Origin: an uncultured Bacteroidota bacterium
GTDB lineage: Bacteria > Bacteroidota > Bacteroidia > UKL13-3
DNA length: 64,000 nt
NCBI GenBank assembly: GCA_903850915.1
Contig: CAINMV010000001.1
Coordinates: 1-64,000, forward strand
Direction of reading: 5' to 3'
Shown here one piece after another: positions 39,331-47,868 of the stretch; the first letter of the stretch is position 1; each line of letters opens with the position of its first letter. A program made the translations under genes and the position numbers. Below the pieces are notes generated by a model, which saw only the letters and a list, made by a program, of their open reading frames with translations, was not told the origin of the DNA and ran no database searches.

Positions 39331-40860
39331 GTGCCACAACTCGATCCTCTTTTAATTCTGTATGTGCTTATAGGGTATTTTTTACTCTTATTTGGAATTT
39401 CTTGGTATACCTCTCGAAAAGCCGACAACAACTCTTTTTATGTTGGTAATCATCAGTCGCCATGGATTATATTGGTTTATGGGCTAATTGGTACAAGTAT
39501 CTCAGGTATTTCTTTACTATCTGTAACTGGCAAAGTTCTTACATCTTCGTTTGGATACATGCAAACGGTATTCGGCTTTGCTTTTGGCTATTTTGTAATT
39601 GCTTATGTGCTATTGCCTATCTATTTTAGATATAATGTCACATCTATTTATCAATATTTAGAGTTACGATTTGGGAAGAAATCACAAATCTCAGGTTCTA
39701 TTTTATTTCTAGTTTCTCGAAGTATGGGTGCCGCCATCCGACTTAGTTTGATGGCCGTGATTTTGCATAATTTCGTTTTCTCGAAGGTGTTCATAGGTTT
39801 CCCATTTTGGGCTACGGTACTTATTATTCTAGCCATGATTTACCTATATACGTTTAAAGGAGGAATAAAAACGATTATTTGGACGGATACCTTACAAACA
39901 ACATTATTGCTACTAACGGTAATAGTTTCAGTGTTCATGGCTAAAACATTAATTGGCGAAGGTTGGGGTGAGATTACATCGGCATTGTCAAAATCAACAA
40001 TAACTGACTTCTTTCCCAATGGTTTTTTGGGTAAAAATAGTTTTGTCGAATTATTTATCTCTGGTGTATTTCTAACAGTGGGTATGACGGGTTTAGATCA
40101 AGCCATGATGCAACGTAGTTTAAGTGCACGAAGCCTTAAAGACGCTCAGAAGAACTTGCTGACGTTTAGTTGGGTGATTATACTTGTTAACTTTCTGCTT
40201 CTTTGTATTGGCGCCTTGCTTTCGTATTATTTAGTGAAAAACAACATTACGTTAGGCAAGTCGGATAATATGTTCTTTCAAATTGCCACGAATTCTTTTG
40301 GCGTTATAGCAGGGGTCATTTTTATTTTGGGATTTGCCGCTTCTACTTTTTCGAGTAGCGATGACGCCATGACAGCGATTACAACATCCTTCGCAGTAGA
40401 TTTCTTAAAATGGGACGATAATAAACCGGAATGGCAAAGGAAATTACTTCATGCTTTTGTGGCTTTATTTTTATTTTTATTGATAATTACTGTTTGTCAA
40501 GGTTTACAAGGGGCAGCCATCGATAATGTATTGCTGGTTGCTAGCTATACCTACGCCCCTTTGCTCGGTATATTTATGTTCGGAATTATTACGAGAAAAA
40601 AGGTTACTGATTATTTTGTTGCGATTATTGCAGTTGTTACCCCTATAGTAACGGTAATTGTAAATACATATTTTGGTATGGTTTGGGTGAAATCGAATAT
40701 GGAGAAATTACCGGTTGATTTCTTTGATTACAATGCGTTTAATCGTGTAATGTATTACATTAGTAAAGGCAACGGAAACATAACCATTGTGTATAGCGCA
40801 ATTTTCTGTGCCTCGCTGCTCTATATGGCTAGTTTTTTCAGCAATCAGGAGTTAGAGTAA
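39331..40860 (+). CDS. Sodium/solute symporter (SSS family)
   Basis: A 509-aa polytopic membrane protein that starts with GTG (MPQLDPLLILYVLIGYFLLLFG). SSS-family marks are SFYVGNHQSPWIILVYGLIGTSISGISLLSVTGKV at the N-terminus, SIYQYLELRFGKKS, a TFKGGIKTIIWTDTLQ segment, TGLDQAMMQRSLSARSLKDAQKN and AASTFSSSDDAMTAITTSFAVD, the last two being the Na+-site helices. About 13 membrane segments are expected. Substrates in the family range from sugars to carboxylates and sialic acid, and nothing here decides. The stop is one base from the end of ispE on the other strand. Confidence 0.93.
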   Translation: MPQLDPLLILYVLIGYFLLLFGISWYTSRKADNNSFYVGNHQSPWIILVYGLIGTSISGISLLSVTGKVLTSSFGYMQTVFGFAFGYFVIAYVLLPIYFRYNVTSIYQYLELRFGKKSQISGSILFLVSRSMGAAIRLSLMAVILHNFVFSKVFIGFPFWATVLIILAMIYLYTFKGGIKTIIWTDTLQTTLLLLTVIVSVFMAKTLIGEGWGEITSALSKSTITDFFPNGFLGKNSFVELFISGVFLTVGMTGLDQAMMQRSLSARSLKDAQKNLLTFSWVIILVNFLLLCIGALLSYYLVKNNITLGKSDNMFFQIATNSFGVIAGVIFILGFAASTFSSSDDAMTAITTSFAVDFLKWDDNKPEWQRKLLHAFVALFLFLLIITVCQGLQGAAIDNVLLVASYTYAPLLGIFMFGIITRKKVTDYFVAIIAVVTPIVTVIVNTYFGMVWVKSNMEKLPVDFFDYNAFNRVMYYISKGNGNITIVYSAIFCASLLYMASFFSNQELE

Positions 40861-40861
40861 A

Positions 40862-41683
40862 CTATAGGATGACCTGAAATATGGCATACTGATTCCATCC
40901 TTTTGGTATTTTTATTTTAGAATCAAATAAGCCAAATATTGCAGAGCCACTGCCACTCATACTGGCATATATGGCACCATTTTGGTAAAGTTGTTCCTTT
41001 ATTTTTTGAAGCTTTGGGAACTGTTCAAAGGCATAGCCTTCAAAGTCATTGTTAATATTATTTCTCCAATCATGCATGTTTAAATCACTCAGGTTGGATA
41101 ACTGAAATGTGTAATCGGTACGTATAATATTATTAAATGCCGCCGTTGTATTAATATGAATATTAGGATAAACAATTACAATGTGAGTGCCAGTTAATTT
41201 TAATGCTATTTTTTTAAGTTTCTCTCCTCGACCCGAAGCAAAGCAAGGTGTGTTTTTAAGGAAAAATGGGCAGTCGCTTCCAAGCTGTACCGCATATTTA
41301 CTAAGTTGCGTGGATGTTAGTTTTAAATCAAAAATTTGGTTCAAAAGTTTTAATGTAAATGTTCCATCGCTGCTTCCACCGCCTAGTCCGGCGCCCATAG
41401 GGATTGTTTTGTGCAAATGCAATTTTATCGGAGGAAGCTCGTAGTCTTTGTTAATTAATTGGTACGCTTTCACACACAAATTACTGGTTTCTGAACCTGC
41501 AATAGTAAGTCCTGAAGTGCTCAGCGTGACTTTTGGGGCCTTCTTTGTTTTGTTTTCGATTATCTCTAAAGCATCATGCCATGCCACAGGCAGAAACACG
41601 GATTCAAGATTATGAAATCCGTCTTTTCGTTTGTTGAGCACCTTGAGGCCGATATTAATTTTGCAATTAGGATATACAATCAT
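40862..41683 (-). CDS. ispE: 4-diphosphocytidyl-2-C-methyl-D-erythritol kinase
   Basis: IspE phosphorylates CDP-methylerythritol in the non-mevalonate isoprenoid pathway. The 273-aa protein has the GHMP-kinase N-terminal CKINIGLKVLNKRKDGFHNLESVF, the ATP loop PMGAGLGGGSSDGTFTL (about 90-106), GSDCPFFL with the catalytic Asp, and the C-terminal glycine loop SMSGSGSAIFGLF. It is followed on the chromosome by DUF4294 and lgt on the same strand with a gap of only 56 bases to the DUF4294 stop. It therefore probably belongs to the lgt-DUF4294-ispE unit. Confidence 0.96.
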   Translation of the reverse strand: MIVYPNCKINIGLKVLNKRKDGFHNLESVFLPVAWHDALEIIENKTKKAPKVTLSTSGLTIAGSETSNLCVKAYQLINKDYELPPIKLHLHKTIPMGAGLGGGSSDGTFTLKLLNQIFDLKLTSTQLSKYAVQLGSDCPFFLKNTPCFASGRGEKLKKIALKLTGTHIVIVYPNIHINTTAAFNNIIRTDYTFQLSNLSDLNMHDWRNNINNDFEGYAFEQFPKLQKIKEQLYQNGAIYASMSGSGSAIFGLFDSKIKIPKGWNQYAIFQVIL

Positions 41684-41739
41684 GGATTTATAAATGTGTC
41701 TTTCGCTGAAATATTGGTTTATTTTCGCTGATAATGTGT

Positions 41740-42324
41740 TTAATCGAATCCTAACTTTTTAATAATAAATTCAATTTCATATTCTTCCGCTGGATCGTAT
41801 TCGGTTTTGAGGTTGTGGCCATAAAGCTTGCCAAAGGTATTCCAGATAAAGGCTTTCGACCCTCCCTGGTATTGTTTTATTATGTTGTATGTGGTTTTGC
41901 CAGTCTCTCTATAAATTAGTTTTACTAAGATATGGCCTTGGTCAATAGTAAGATTTTTTAGTTGGTCTTCAAATTGTTTTTTTAACCCCGCTTCCGATTT
42001 TTTCAGGTATTCTTTTTTTGTTTCGTCGTCATTACAATGGGCTAAATTCTGCTCAATCAGTTGCATTCGAAAGGCAGCAAGCTTTGCATATGGTAGCGCC
42101 CGTTTAACATCTCTAACTAATTTCGCAAAACGTTTGGCGTCATCTACATTTCGTTTTCTTTTTTTGCCAAGTTTTTCAACTTCTTTAAGATTTACAACAT
42201 AAAAAGTATCACCATCAACCACCTGAAAACGAACTAAATGGTATCGCAAAGTATCTATTTGAGCTAGGTTACGATGACTCGCAAAAAGAAGTAAAGTGGC
42301 AAACAGAAATACAAGTTTACGCAT
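41740..42324 (-). CDS. DUF4294 domain secreted protein
   Basis: A 194-aa protein with a clear signal peptide (MRKLVFLFATLLLFASHRNLAQ). The mature part matches DUF4294: a short beta segment (LVRFQVVDGDTFYVVNLKEVE), then a Lys/Arg-rich helical stretch with NVDDAKRFAKLVRDVKRALPYAKLA, and the conserved ITIDQG-like motif (LTIDQGHILVKLIYRETGKTTYNII) with FIWNTFGKLYGHNLKTEYDP near the end. The family is restricted to Bacteroidota and has no assigned function. The ATG overlaps the end of lgt by 8 bases, indicating translational coupling and a periplasmic or envelope role. Confidence 0.88.
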   Translation of the reverse strand: MRKLVFLFATLLLFASHRNLAQIDTLRYHLVRFQVVDGDTFYVVNLKEVEKLGKKRKRNVDDAKRFAKLVRDVKRALPYAKLAAFRMQLIEQNLAHCNDDETKKEYLKKSEAGLKKQFEDQLKNLTIDQGHILVKLIYRETGKTTYNIIKQYQGGSKAFIWNTFGKLYGHNLKTEYDPAEEYEIEFIIKKLGFD

Positions 42325-43498
42325 GTTCTATTTCTTGAAGTTCATTGGGCTTACTAAAGAGTAAATAGGCGCCCATTAGGATGCCGATGAAAAACAACAT
42401 ACTTGAAATTAGTTCAGCTTGGGTGAAGGCTAGAGTCCCAAAATGATATTGAGAATTTACCCTTATTTTCTCTATGAAAAAACGCTCTAAGCCATTTACA
42501 ATTAGATAAACACACCATAACAATCCGGGTGTTTTTAACTGTTTTCTAATAGACCATAAAAACCAGAAAAGTAGCAGTCCCATAATTACTTCATAGAAGG
42601 GAGTTGGAAAAACTGTTTCGGACAACGCATTTTTAAAAGTTCCAGGAGTGTTTTCAAGAATTTTTGTGCCCTCGTGTGCTACATTTCTTGGATAGTCAAA
42701 GGCCCACATCCAATCAGGCAGAAAGCTCATCCATCCTGGTTTTGGTGCTGTATTCACAATGCCCCAATCTCCATCACCAGCAAGTTGGCAACCAATTCGA
42801 CCAATGCCATAAGCTAGCATCATCGCTGGAGCTCCTATATCGAGCAATGGTAATAAAGGAATTTTGTGTTTACGAGTGTACCAAATTACTCCGATGGCAC
42901 CACAAATTAAACCACCATAAAAAGTTAAACCACTAAAAGATAATAGTTGATCTATAGGGTGTGCTATAAAGTCGTCCCAACGCTCCATCGCATCAAATAA
43001 TTTAGCACCGAATAATCCGCTAATGGCAGCAACCATTAAAATATTACCCATTAATTGGTGTGGGTAAACTTCTACCTCTTTGGTAATAATTTCGGGGAAT
43101 TGTGCTTTTATCTTTTTTACTTCGTCGTACGATGAATAGATGGAGATTAATGCACCACATAGCAAGCCTACAATACTGCCATGCGCCGAGAGAATATAAT
43201 CCTGTGGGTTTTCCGAATACTGATGGTAATCAATTACAAGCCCAACAATCTTATATCCAATTAAACCTCCGACAAAGGTGCTTATGATATGGTCGGTCCA
43301 TGTGGGTAAAGTCCCAAAATTTTTCACAATGGTTGTTGAAGGTATGATCCCTTGCATTTCTTTGCGTTTAAATTCGGCATAAAAAACAAGGTAAGCTGCC
43401 GCAAATGAAATTGCCATCATTATACCGAAGGTGAAAAACGGTAGCGGATAATAATGGCCTGTGAGGTCGTAAATGATATAGGATAAAGTAGGATACAT
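42317..43498 (-). CDS. lgt: Prolipoprotein diacylglyceryl transferase
   Basis: Lgt transfers diacylglycerol from phosphatidylglycerol to the lipobox cysteine of prolipoproteins at the inner membrane. This 393-aa version has the N-terminal FTFGIMMAISFAAAYLVF helix, the catalytic-region motif LTFYGGLICG, and the signature GIGRIGCQLAGDGDWGIVN (about 230-248), followed by PTPFYEVIMGLLLF and NGLERFFIEKIRVNSQY. It is longer than the E. coli enzyme (about 290 aa) because of an extra loop (about 125-165) and a longer segment between motifs, as seen in other Bacteroidota. Upstream at 43510-43517 (minus strand) is TACTTTCG, one mismatch from the -7 consensus. Confidence 0.96.
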   Translation of the reverse strand: MYPTLSYIIYDLTGHYYPLPFFTFGIMMAISFAAAYLVFYAEFKRKEMQGIIPSTTIVKNFGTLPTWTDHIISTFVGGLIGYKIVGLVIDYHQYSENPQDYILSAHGSIVGLLCGALISIYSSYDEVKKIKAQFPEIITKEVEVYPHQLMGNILMVAAISGLFGAKLFDAMERWDDFIAHPIDQLLSFSGLTFYGGLICGAIGVIWYTRKHKIPLLPLLDIGAPAMMLAYGIGRIGCQLAGDGDWGIVNTAPKPGWMSFLPDWMWAFDYPRNVAHEGTKILENTPGTFKNALSETVFPTPFYEVIMGLLLFWFLWSIRKQLKTPGLLWCVYLIVNGLERFFIEKIRVNSQYHFGTLAFTQAELISSMLFFIGILMGAYLLFSKPNELQEIEHA

Positions 43499-43592
43499 AG
43501 CGTGTGATGCGAAAGTACGATTTTTGTATTAATGGTTGGTTATTCTTCGTTATGGTAGAAATTGCATTTAACGATTTTTTATTTTTTTCTAC

Positions 43593-43623
43593 TTGACAAA
43601 TCTTTATAGATTTTATTATTTTG
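43593..43623 (+). promoter_or_regulatory. Putative promoter of the DegP/HtrA gene (TTG-N20-TTATTTTG)
   Basis: TTG at 43593-43595, a 20-base spacer and TTATTTTG at 43616-43623 match the Bacteroidota -33/-7 pattern with one mismatch in the -7 box (second base). The start codon is only 7 bases beyond, so the transcript would be leaderless or nearly so. Confidence 0.45.
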
Positions 43624-43630
43624 CGGTGTT

Positions 43631-45052
43631 ATGAAAAAGTATCTCGTTTTTGCCCTTATCAGTATCTGTTTTGGTATGTTAGGAAGTTATTTTCAGCAGA
43701 TTTCGGAAAAGCCATCATTGCATTTTACTAGCCTTCCCGATGCAAATGCCACGAATGTAAGCTTCAACAATGCAACGATAGAAAGTGGCGATTTTGTAAA
43801 GGCGTCTGCTCAGGCTACACCAACAGTTGTGTTTATTAAAACCGTTTCGAACGCACAAAATCAACAGTCAGGTAATATTTGGGACTTTTGGGATTTCTTT
43901 GGTAATCGCGGCCCGTCTTATAGTTCTGGCTCTGGAGTTATTATCAGTAAAGATGGCTATATTGTAACGAATAACCATGTAATAAAGGATGCGGATAAAA
44001 TAGATGTAATTTTAAATAACAATAAAAGAACCTATACCGCTAAATTGATAGGTGCTGATGCGAACACAGATTTAGCGCTGATAAAAATTGATGCGAAAGA
44101 GTTGCAAGCCATCACTTTTGCAAATAGTGATAACTTAAAAACTGGAGAATGGGTGTTGGCTGTGGGCAATCCGTTCAACTTAACTTCAACAGTTACCGCA
44201 GGAATCGTAAGTGCTAAAGGTAGAAATATCAATGTAAATCAAAATGCTCAGTTTCCTATTGAGTCGTTTATTCAAACAGATGCGGCCATTAATCCTGGGA
44301 ATAGCGGCGGCGCATTGGTTAATCTCAATGGCGAATTGGTAGGTATTAACACGGCTATTCAAAGCCAAACAGGTAGCTATGTCGGATACGGATTTGCGAT
44401 TCCAGGGAATATGGTTGCTAAAATCGTAAAAGATATTATTGATTTTGGCGACGTGCAAAAGGGTTTCACAGGCATGGAAGTAAAGGATTTGGATGAAGCT
44501 ACAGCTACTGACAAAAATATTAATAATGGTGTGGTTGTTAATGATGTTTTTGAAGATGGACCAGCAGAAAAAGCAGGGTTGAAGACAGACGATATTATTA
44601 CAAAAATTGATAATAAAGGGGTGGATAGCAAAGCCGTTTACGAAGAACAAATTAGCTACCATCGACCAGGTGATAATATTAAGGTAAATTATTTGAGAAA
44701 TGGAAAAGAAGGTTTTATAGAGTTTAAATTGATTGGAAAAGATGCCAATAAGGCCATCGTTCAGAAGTATAGTGTTACCAGTACTCGATTGGGAGCCGAT
44801 TTTAAACCACTTTCAGCAAGTGAGAAAGCTAAATTAGGAATTAATGCAGGAGTGAAAGTGGCGAACATTAAATCGGGAGCACTTCGTCAAATGAATATAC
44901 CAGAAGGTTTCGTAATCTATAAATTAAATAACAAAACCTACTCAAAACCGGAAGATTTGATTCATGACTTGGAAAATGTGAGTGGCCGAATATTGATTGA
45001 AGGTTATTATGCCGATGGTGGGAAAGCCACATATAGTTTTTTTACTTATTAG
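43631..45052 (+). CDS. degP: DegP/DegQ (HtrA) family periplasmic serine protease
   Basis: A 473-aa trypsin-like protease with two PDZ domains. The N-terminal hydrophobic segment (MKKYLVFALISICFGMLGSYF) is a signal peptide or anchor. The catalytic triad is His116 (TNNHVIKD), Asp147 (ANTDLALIK) and Ser225 (NPGNSGGALV). PDZ1 spans about 275-370 (FTGMEVKDL, GPAEKAGLKTDDIIT) and PDZ2 about 385-470 (LGINAGVKVANIKSG, GFVIYKLNNKTYS). It degrades or holds misfolded envelope proteins. The gene is divergent from lgt and seems monocistronic; a terminator lies at 45301. Confidence 0.95.
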   Translation: MKKYLVFALISICFGMLGSYFQQISEKPSLHFTSLPDANATNVSFNNATIESGDFVKASAQATPTVVFIKTVSNAQNQQSGNIWDFWDFFGNRGPSYSSGSGVIISKDGYIVTNNHVIKDADKIDVILNNNKRTYTAKLIGADANTDLALIKIDAKELQAITFANSDNLKTGEWVLAVGNPFNLTSTVTAGIVSAKGRNINVNQNAQFPIESFIQTDAAINPGNSGGALVNLNGELVGINTAIQSQTGSYVGYGFAIPGNMVAKIVKDIIDFGDVQKGFTGMEVKDLDEATATDKNINNGVVVNDVFEDGPAEKAGLKTDDIITKIDNKGVDSKAVYEEQISYHRPGDNIKVNYLRNGKEGFIEFKLIGKDANKAIVQKYSVTSTRLGADFKPLSASEKAKLGINAGVKVANIKSGALRQMNIPEGFVIYKLNNKTYSKPEDLIHDLENVSGRILIEGYYADGGKATYSFFTY

Positions 45053-45155
45053 TTGAAAAATAATAGGATCTTTTATCATGGGGAATTAATTCAATTCTAG
45101 TTTTTTTTCTTCTGTTTCTGCAAAAGATTCATCGAAAAGAGGTAGTTTATTTCAT

Positions 45156-45218
45156 CGAATTCAAGCCCAAAGTCGACGAATCCGATTAAAATCCCAGCGA
45201 ATTCAAGTTGGTGTATTA
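45156..45218 (+). repeat. 3 x 21-bp CGAATTC intergenic repeat element, copy B
   Basis: Units begin CGAATTC at 45156, CGAATCC at 45177 and CGAATTC at 45198, again exactly 21 bases apart. The first 16 bases (CGAATTCAAGCCCAAA) are identical to copy A at 26541; the third unit starts CGAATTCAAG in both and keeps GTTGGTG against GGTGGCG. Conserved ends and framework with a variable middle suggest a structured element rather than chance. Confidence 0.7.
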
Positions 45219-45300
45219 AAAACGAGAATAATTTTATTTATTGCAAGTATTGAAATGGCTCTTTAGTGGAGTAGAACTAAAAGAATGTAAAACAAGGAAT

Positions 45301-45327
45301 CCGGAATATTTTTCCGGTTTTTTTTTG
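45301..45327 (+). terminator. Rho-independent terminator
   Basis: A 6-bp stem, ccggaa (45301-45306) with ttccgg (45312-45317), and a 5-nt loop are followed by nine T residues. It most likely ends a transcript reading out of the HtrA gene about 250 bases upstream. Confidence 0.8.
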
Positions 45328-45392
45328 CCTAAAAGCTTCTAAACTTCATTTGATTATCTAATTACTTGGATAATATGTCTAATTATAAATCA

Positions 45393-45423
45393 TTGTTCAA
45401 TTTGCACATTTATATTACTTTTG
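45393..45423 (+). promoter_or_regulatory. Promoter of the E1 dehydrogenase gene (TTG-N20-TACTTTTG)
   Basis: TTG at 45393-45395, a 20-base spacer and a perfect -7 box TACTTTTG at 45416-45423 match the Bacteroidota housekeeping promoter. The ATG lies 25 bases downstream, leaving a leader of about 20 bases. Confidence 0.75.
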
Positions 45424-45448
45424 TTCGCATAAAACAGGATCATATATT

Positions 45449-47815
45449 ATGAGCAGTGAATCGGCCACGACATCGCCTTTTGATGATTTCAAGAAGATTG
45501 TACTCAACGATTATCGAATAGCCTTCGAAAGTCGTCAGGCCTCTCTATTGGGTAGAAAGGAGGTTTTAACTGGAAAAGCCAAATTTGGAATTTTTGGAGA
45601 TGGCAAGGAGGTGGCACAATTAGCCCAAGCAAAGGCATTTAAAAATGGAGATTTACGTTCTGGCTATTATCGGGATCAGACTTTTATGTTTGCCACTGGC
45701 CTCAGCGATATTCAAAAGTTTTTCGCCCAGCTCTATGCCCATACCGATATCGATGCCGAACCAGCTAGCGCTGGGCGAAGCATGAATGGTCATTTTGGAA
45801 CTCGCTTTTTAAACAATGATGGATCTTGGAAGAATTTGGTAGAAGAAAAGCATTCTTCAAGCGATATTTCCCCCACTGCTGGTCAGATGAGCAGGGCGCT
45901 TGGAATGGCTTATGCCTCAAAATTGTATCGCAATAACGAGAAACTTCATAGTTTCACTAATTTCACCAATAAAGGAAATGAAGTTATTTTTGCCAATATT
46001 GGCAATGCCAGTACAAGTGAAGGCGTTTTTTTTGAGGCAATAAATGCAGCGGGAGTTTTGCAGATTCCTTTGGTGGTAAGCGTTTGGGATGATGAATATG
46101 GCATTTCTGTTCCTGCAAAATACCAAACAACAAAAGAAAATATTAGTGAAATATTAAAAGGATTTCAGCGCGATAAATATGGGGCTGGTTTCGATATTCA
46201 TGTAGTAAACGGTTGGGATTACGCTGAGTTATGTAGTGTTTATGCCAAAGCTACGGAAACAGCCCGCCTCGAACACGTACCTCAGCTAATTCACGTTAGA
46301 GAGCTCACGCAGCCTCAAGGCCATAGCACATCTGGATCTCATGAACGTTATAAAGATAAAGATCGTTTGAGTTGGGAAGCCGACAACGATTGTATCAAAC
46401 GCATGCGCGAATGGATGCTGGAAAGCGAAATCGCAAGTGAGTCGCAGCTCGAAATGTTGGAGTCGGCAGCTAAGGAATCCGTTTTGTCGGCTAAACGAAG
46501 TTCATTTGATGCGTTTTTACAACCAATAAAGAATGAAATTGTTGAGTTTTGCTCATTGCTTGAAACACTTGATGCTAATGCTTTTACCTCAATTATAGAT
46601 ACACTGAGGAGGATTAATGAGCCGATGCGCAAAGACATTGGAGTTGCCATGAATAAGGCCATTCAAATTGTGCCCCAAAATCATTTATTAAAAGCCTATA
46701 AAAAAAGTTTTTATCAGTTAAATGCCGAACGTTATAGCTCTTTTCTTTACAGTGAAAGCGAAGAAGCTATATCAAATATTCCGGTAATTCTCCCAGAGTA
46801 TAGTGAAATAGAATCAAAAATGGTGGATGGCTATCAGGTTATGCAATCTTGTTTTGATTATCACCTTGCTACCAATCCGCTAGTTTTTGCCATTGGCGAA
46901 GATGTAGGTAAAATTGGTGATGTAAATCAAGGATTTGCTGGATTGCAGGAAAAATATGGTGAATTGCGAGTTACTGATACTGGAATTCGCGAAAATACAA
47001 TAGTAGGTCAGGGATATGGGGCTGCACTTCGTGGTTTACGTCCGATTGTCGAAATTCAATATTTAGATTATTTGCTTTATGCCATCCAACTAATGAGCGA
47101 TGATATAGCCACCCTGCTGTGGCGCACGCGTGGTGGACAGAAAGCACCGATTATCATTCGTACCCGTGGGCACAGATTGGAAGGAATTTGGCATAGCGGC
47201 TCCCCGATGGGTATGATTATAAACTCAATACGTGGGATGTATTTGTGTGTTCCTAGAAATATGACACAAGCCGCTGGTATGTACACTTCATTGCTGCAAG
47301 CGGATGAACCTGCTTTAGTGGTGGAGTGTTTAAATGGATACCGTATGAAAGAGAAAATGCCATTAAATATGGGTGCTTATACCGTGCCAATGGGAATACC
47401 AGAGGTGTTGCATTACGGTAACGATGTTACTTTGGTTAGCTATGGAAGTACCCTTCGTGTAATCGAAGAGGCAATGTCGATGTTGAAAGAGAATCAAATC
47501 TCATGCGAGCTTATCGACGTGCAGACGTTGCTTCCTTTCGATAGTCTTCACACTATTGTGGAGAGCATCAAAAAAACAAACAAAGTGATTTTTATTGATG
47601 AAGATTTACCAGGTGGTGCCACAGCATATATGATGCAGCAGGTGCTCGAAAAACAAGAAGCCTATAAATATTTAGATGCGGCGCCATTAACTATATCTGC
47701 AAAAGCACACCGATCAGCATATGGCTCTGATGGTGATTACTTTAGTAAGCCTAATGCAGAGGAGATTTTTGATTTAGTCATGGAGATGATGGCTGAATAC
47801 CGCGGTTCGAAATAG
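45449..47815 (+). CDS. Fused alpha/beta E1 component of a 2-oxoacid (branched-chain type) dehydrogenase
   Basis: A 788-aa single-chain E1. The first part (about 1-400) is the alpha (thiamine diphosphate-binding dehydrogenase) domain with GYYRDQTFMFATGLS, ISPTAGQMSRALGMAYASKL and a cofactor region GNASTSEGVFFEAINAAG...VWDDEYGIS. The second (about 455-788) is the beta transketolase-like domain with FAIGEDVGKIGDVNQGFAGLQEKYG, RVTDTGIRENTIVGQGYGAALRGLRPIVEIQYLDY, RTRGHRLEGIWHSGSPMGMI and the C-terminal SYGSTLRVIEEAM and FIDEDLPGGATAYM. It should decarboxylate a 2-oxoacid, probably branched-chain, and pass the acyl group to a lipoyl E2 encoded elsewhere. The textbook GDG...NN cofactor motif reads GN...DD here, which may be normal for the fused family. 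fbp follows 53 bases on. Confidence 0.9.
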   Translation: MSSESATTSPFDDFKKIVLNDYRIAFESRQASLLGRKEVLTGKAKFGIFGDGKEVAQLAQAKAFKNGDLRSGYYRDQTFMFATGLSDIQKFFAQLYAHTDIDAEPASAGRSMNGHFGTRFLNNDGSWKNLVEEKHSSSDISPTAGQMSRALGMAYASKLYRNNEKLHSFTNFTNKGNEVIFANIGNASTSEGVFFEAINAAGVLQIPLVVSVWDDEYGISVPAKYQTTKENISEILKGFQRDKYGAGFDIHVVNGWDYAELCSVYAKATETARLEHVPQLIHVRELTQPQGHSTSGSHERYKDKDRLSWEADNDCIKRMREWMLESEIASESQLEMLESAAKESVLSAKRSSFDAFLQPIKNEIVEFCSLLETLDANAFTSIIDTLRRINEPMRKDIGVAMNKAIQIVPQNHLLKAYKKSFYQLNAERYSSFLYSESEEAISNIPVILPEYSEIESKMVDGYQVMQSCFDYHLATNPLVFAIGEDVGKIGDVNQGFAGLQEKYGELRVTDTGIRENTIVGQGYGAALRGLRPIVEIQYLDYLLYAIQLMSDDIATLLWRTRGGQKAPIIIRTRGHRLEGIWHSGSPMGMIINSIRGMYLCVPRNMTQAAGMYTSLLQADEPALVVECLNGYRMKEKMPLNMGAYTVPMGIPEVLHYGNDVTLVSYGSTLRVIEEAMSMLKENQISCELIDVQTLLPFDSLHTIVESIKKTNKVIFIDEDLPGGATAYMMQQVLEKQEAYKYLDAAPLTISAKAHRSAYGSDGDYFSKPNAEEIFDLVMEMMAEYRGSK

Positions 47816-47868
47816 CATTATTTTTAATTTCATTCATCGCTGATACGTTAAATTAAATACCTTCAAAT

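Larger units (their letters stand above)
45053..45448. other. 396-bp intergenic region with repeat copy B, terminator and promoter
   Basis: No gene. From left to right it holds an AT-rich stretch, the second 3 x 21-bp CGAATTC element (45156-45218), a rho-independent terminator (45301-45327) and a well-formed Bacteroidota promoter (45393-45423) for the E1 gene. Confidence 0.7.

Noticed and set aside
44186..44662. 158-codon minus-strand ORF inside the HtrA gene
   Set aside because: The + strand reading carries the protease catalytic triad and PDZ domains; the antisense product has no family features.
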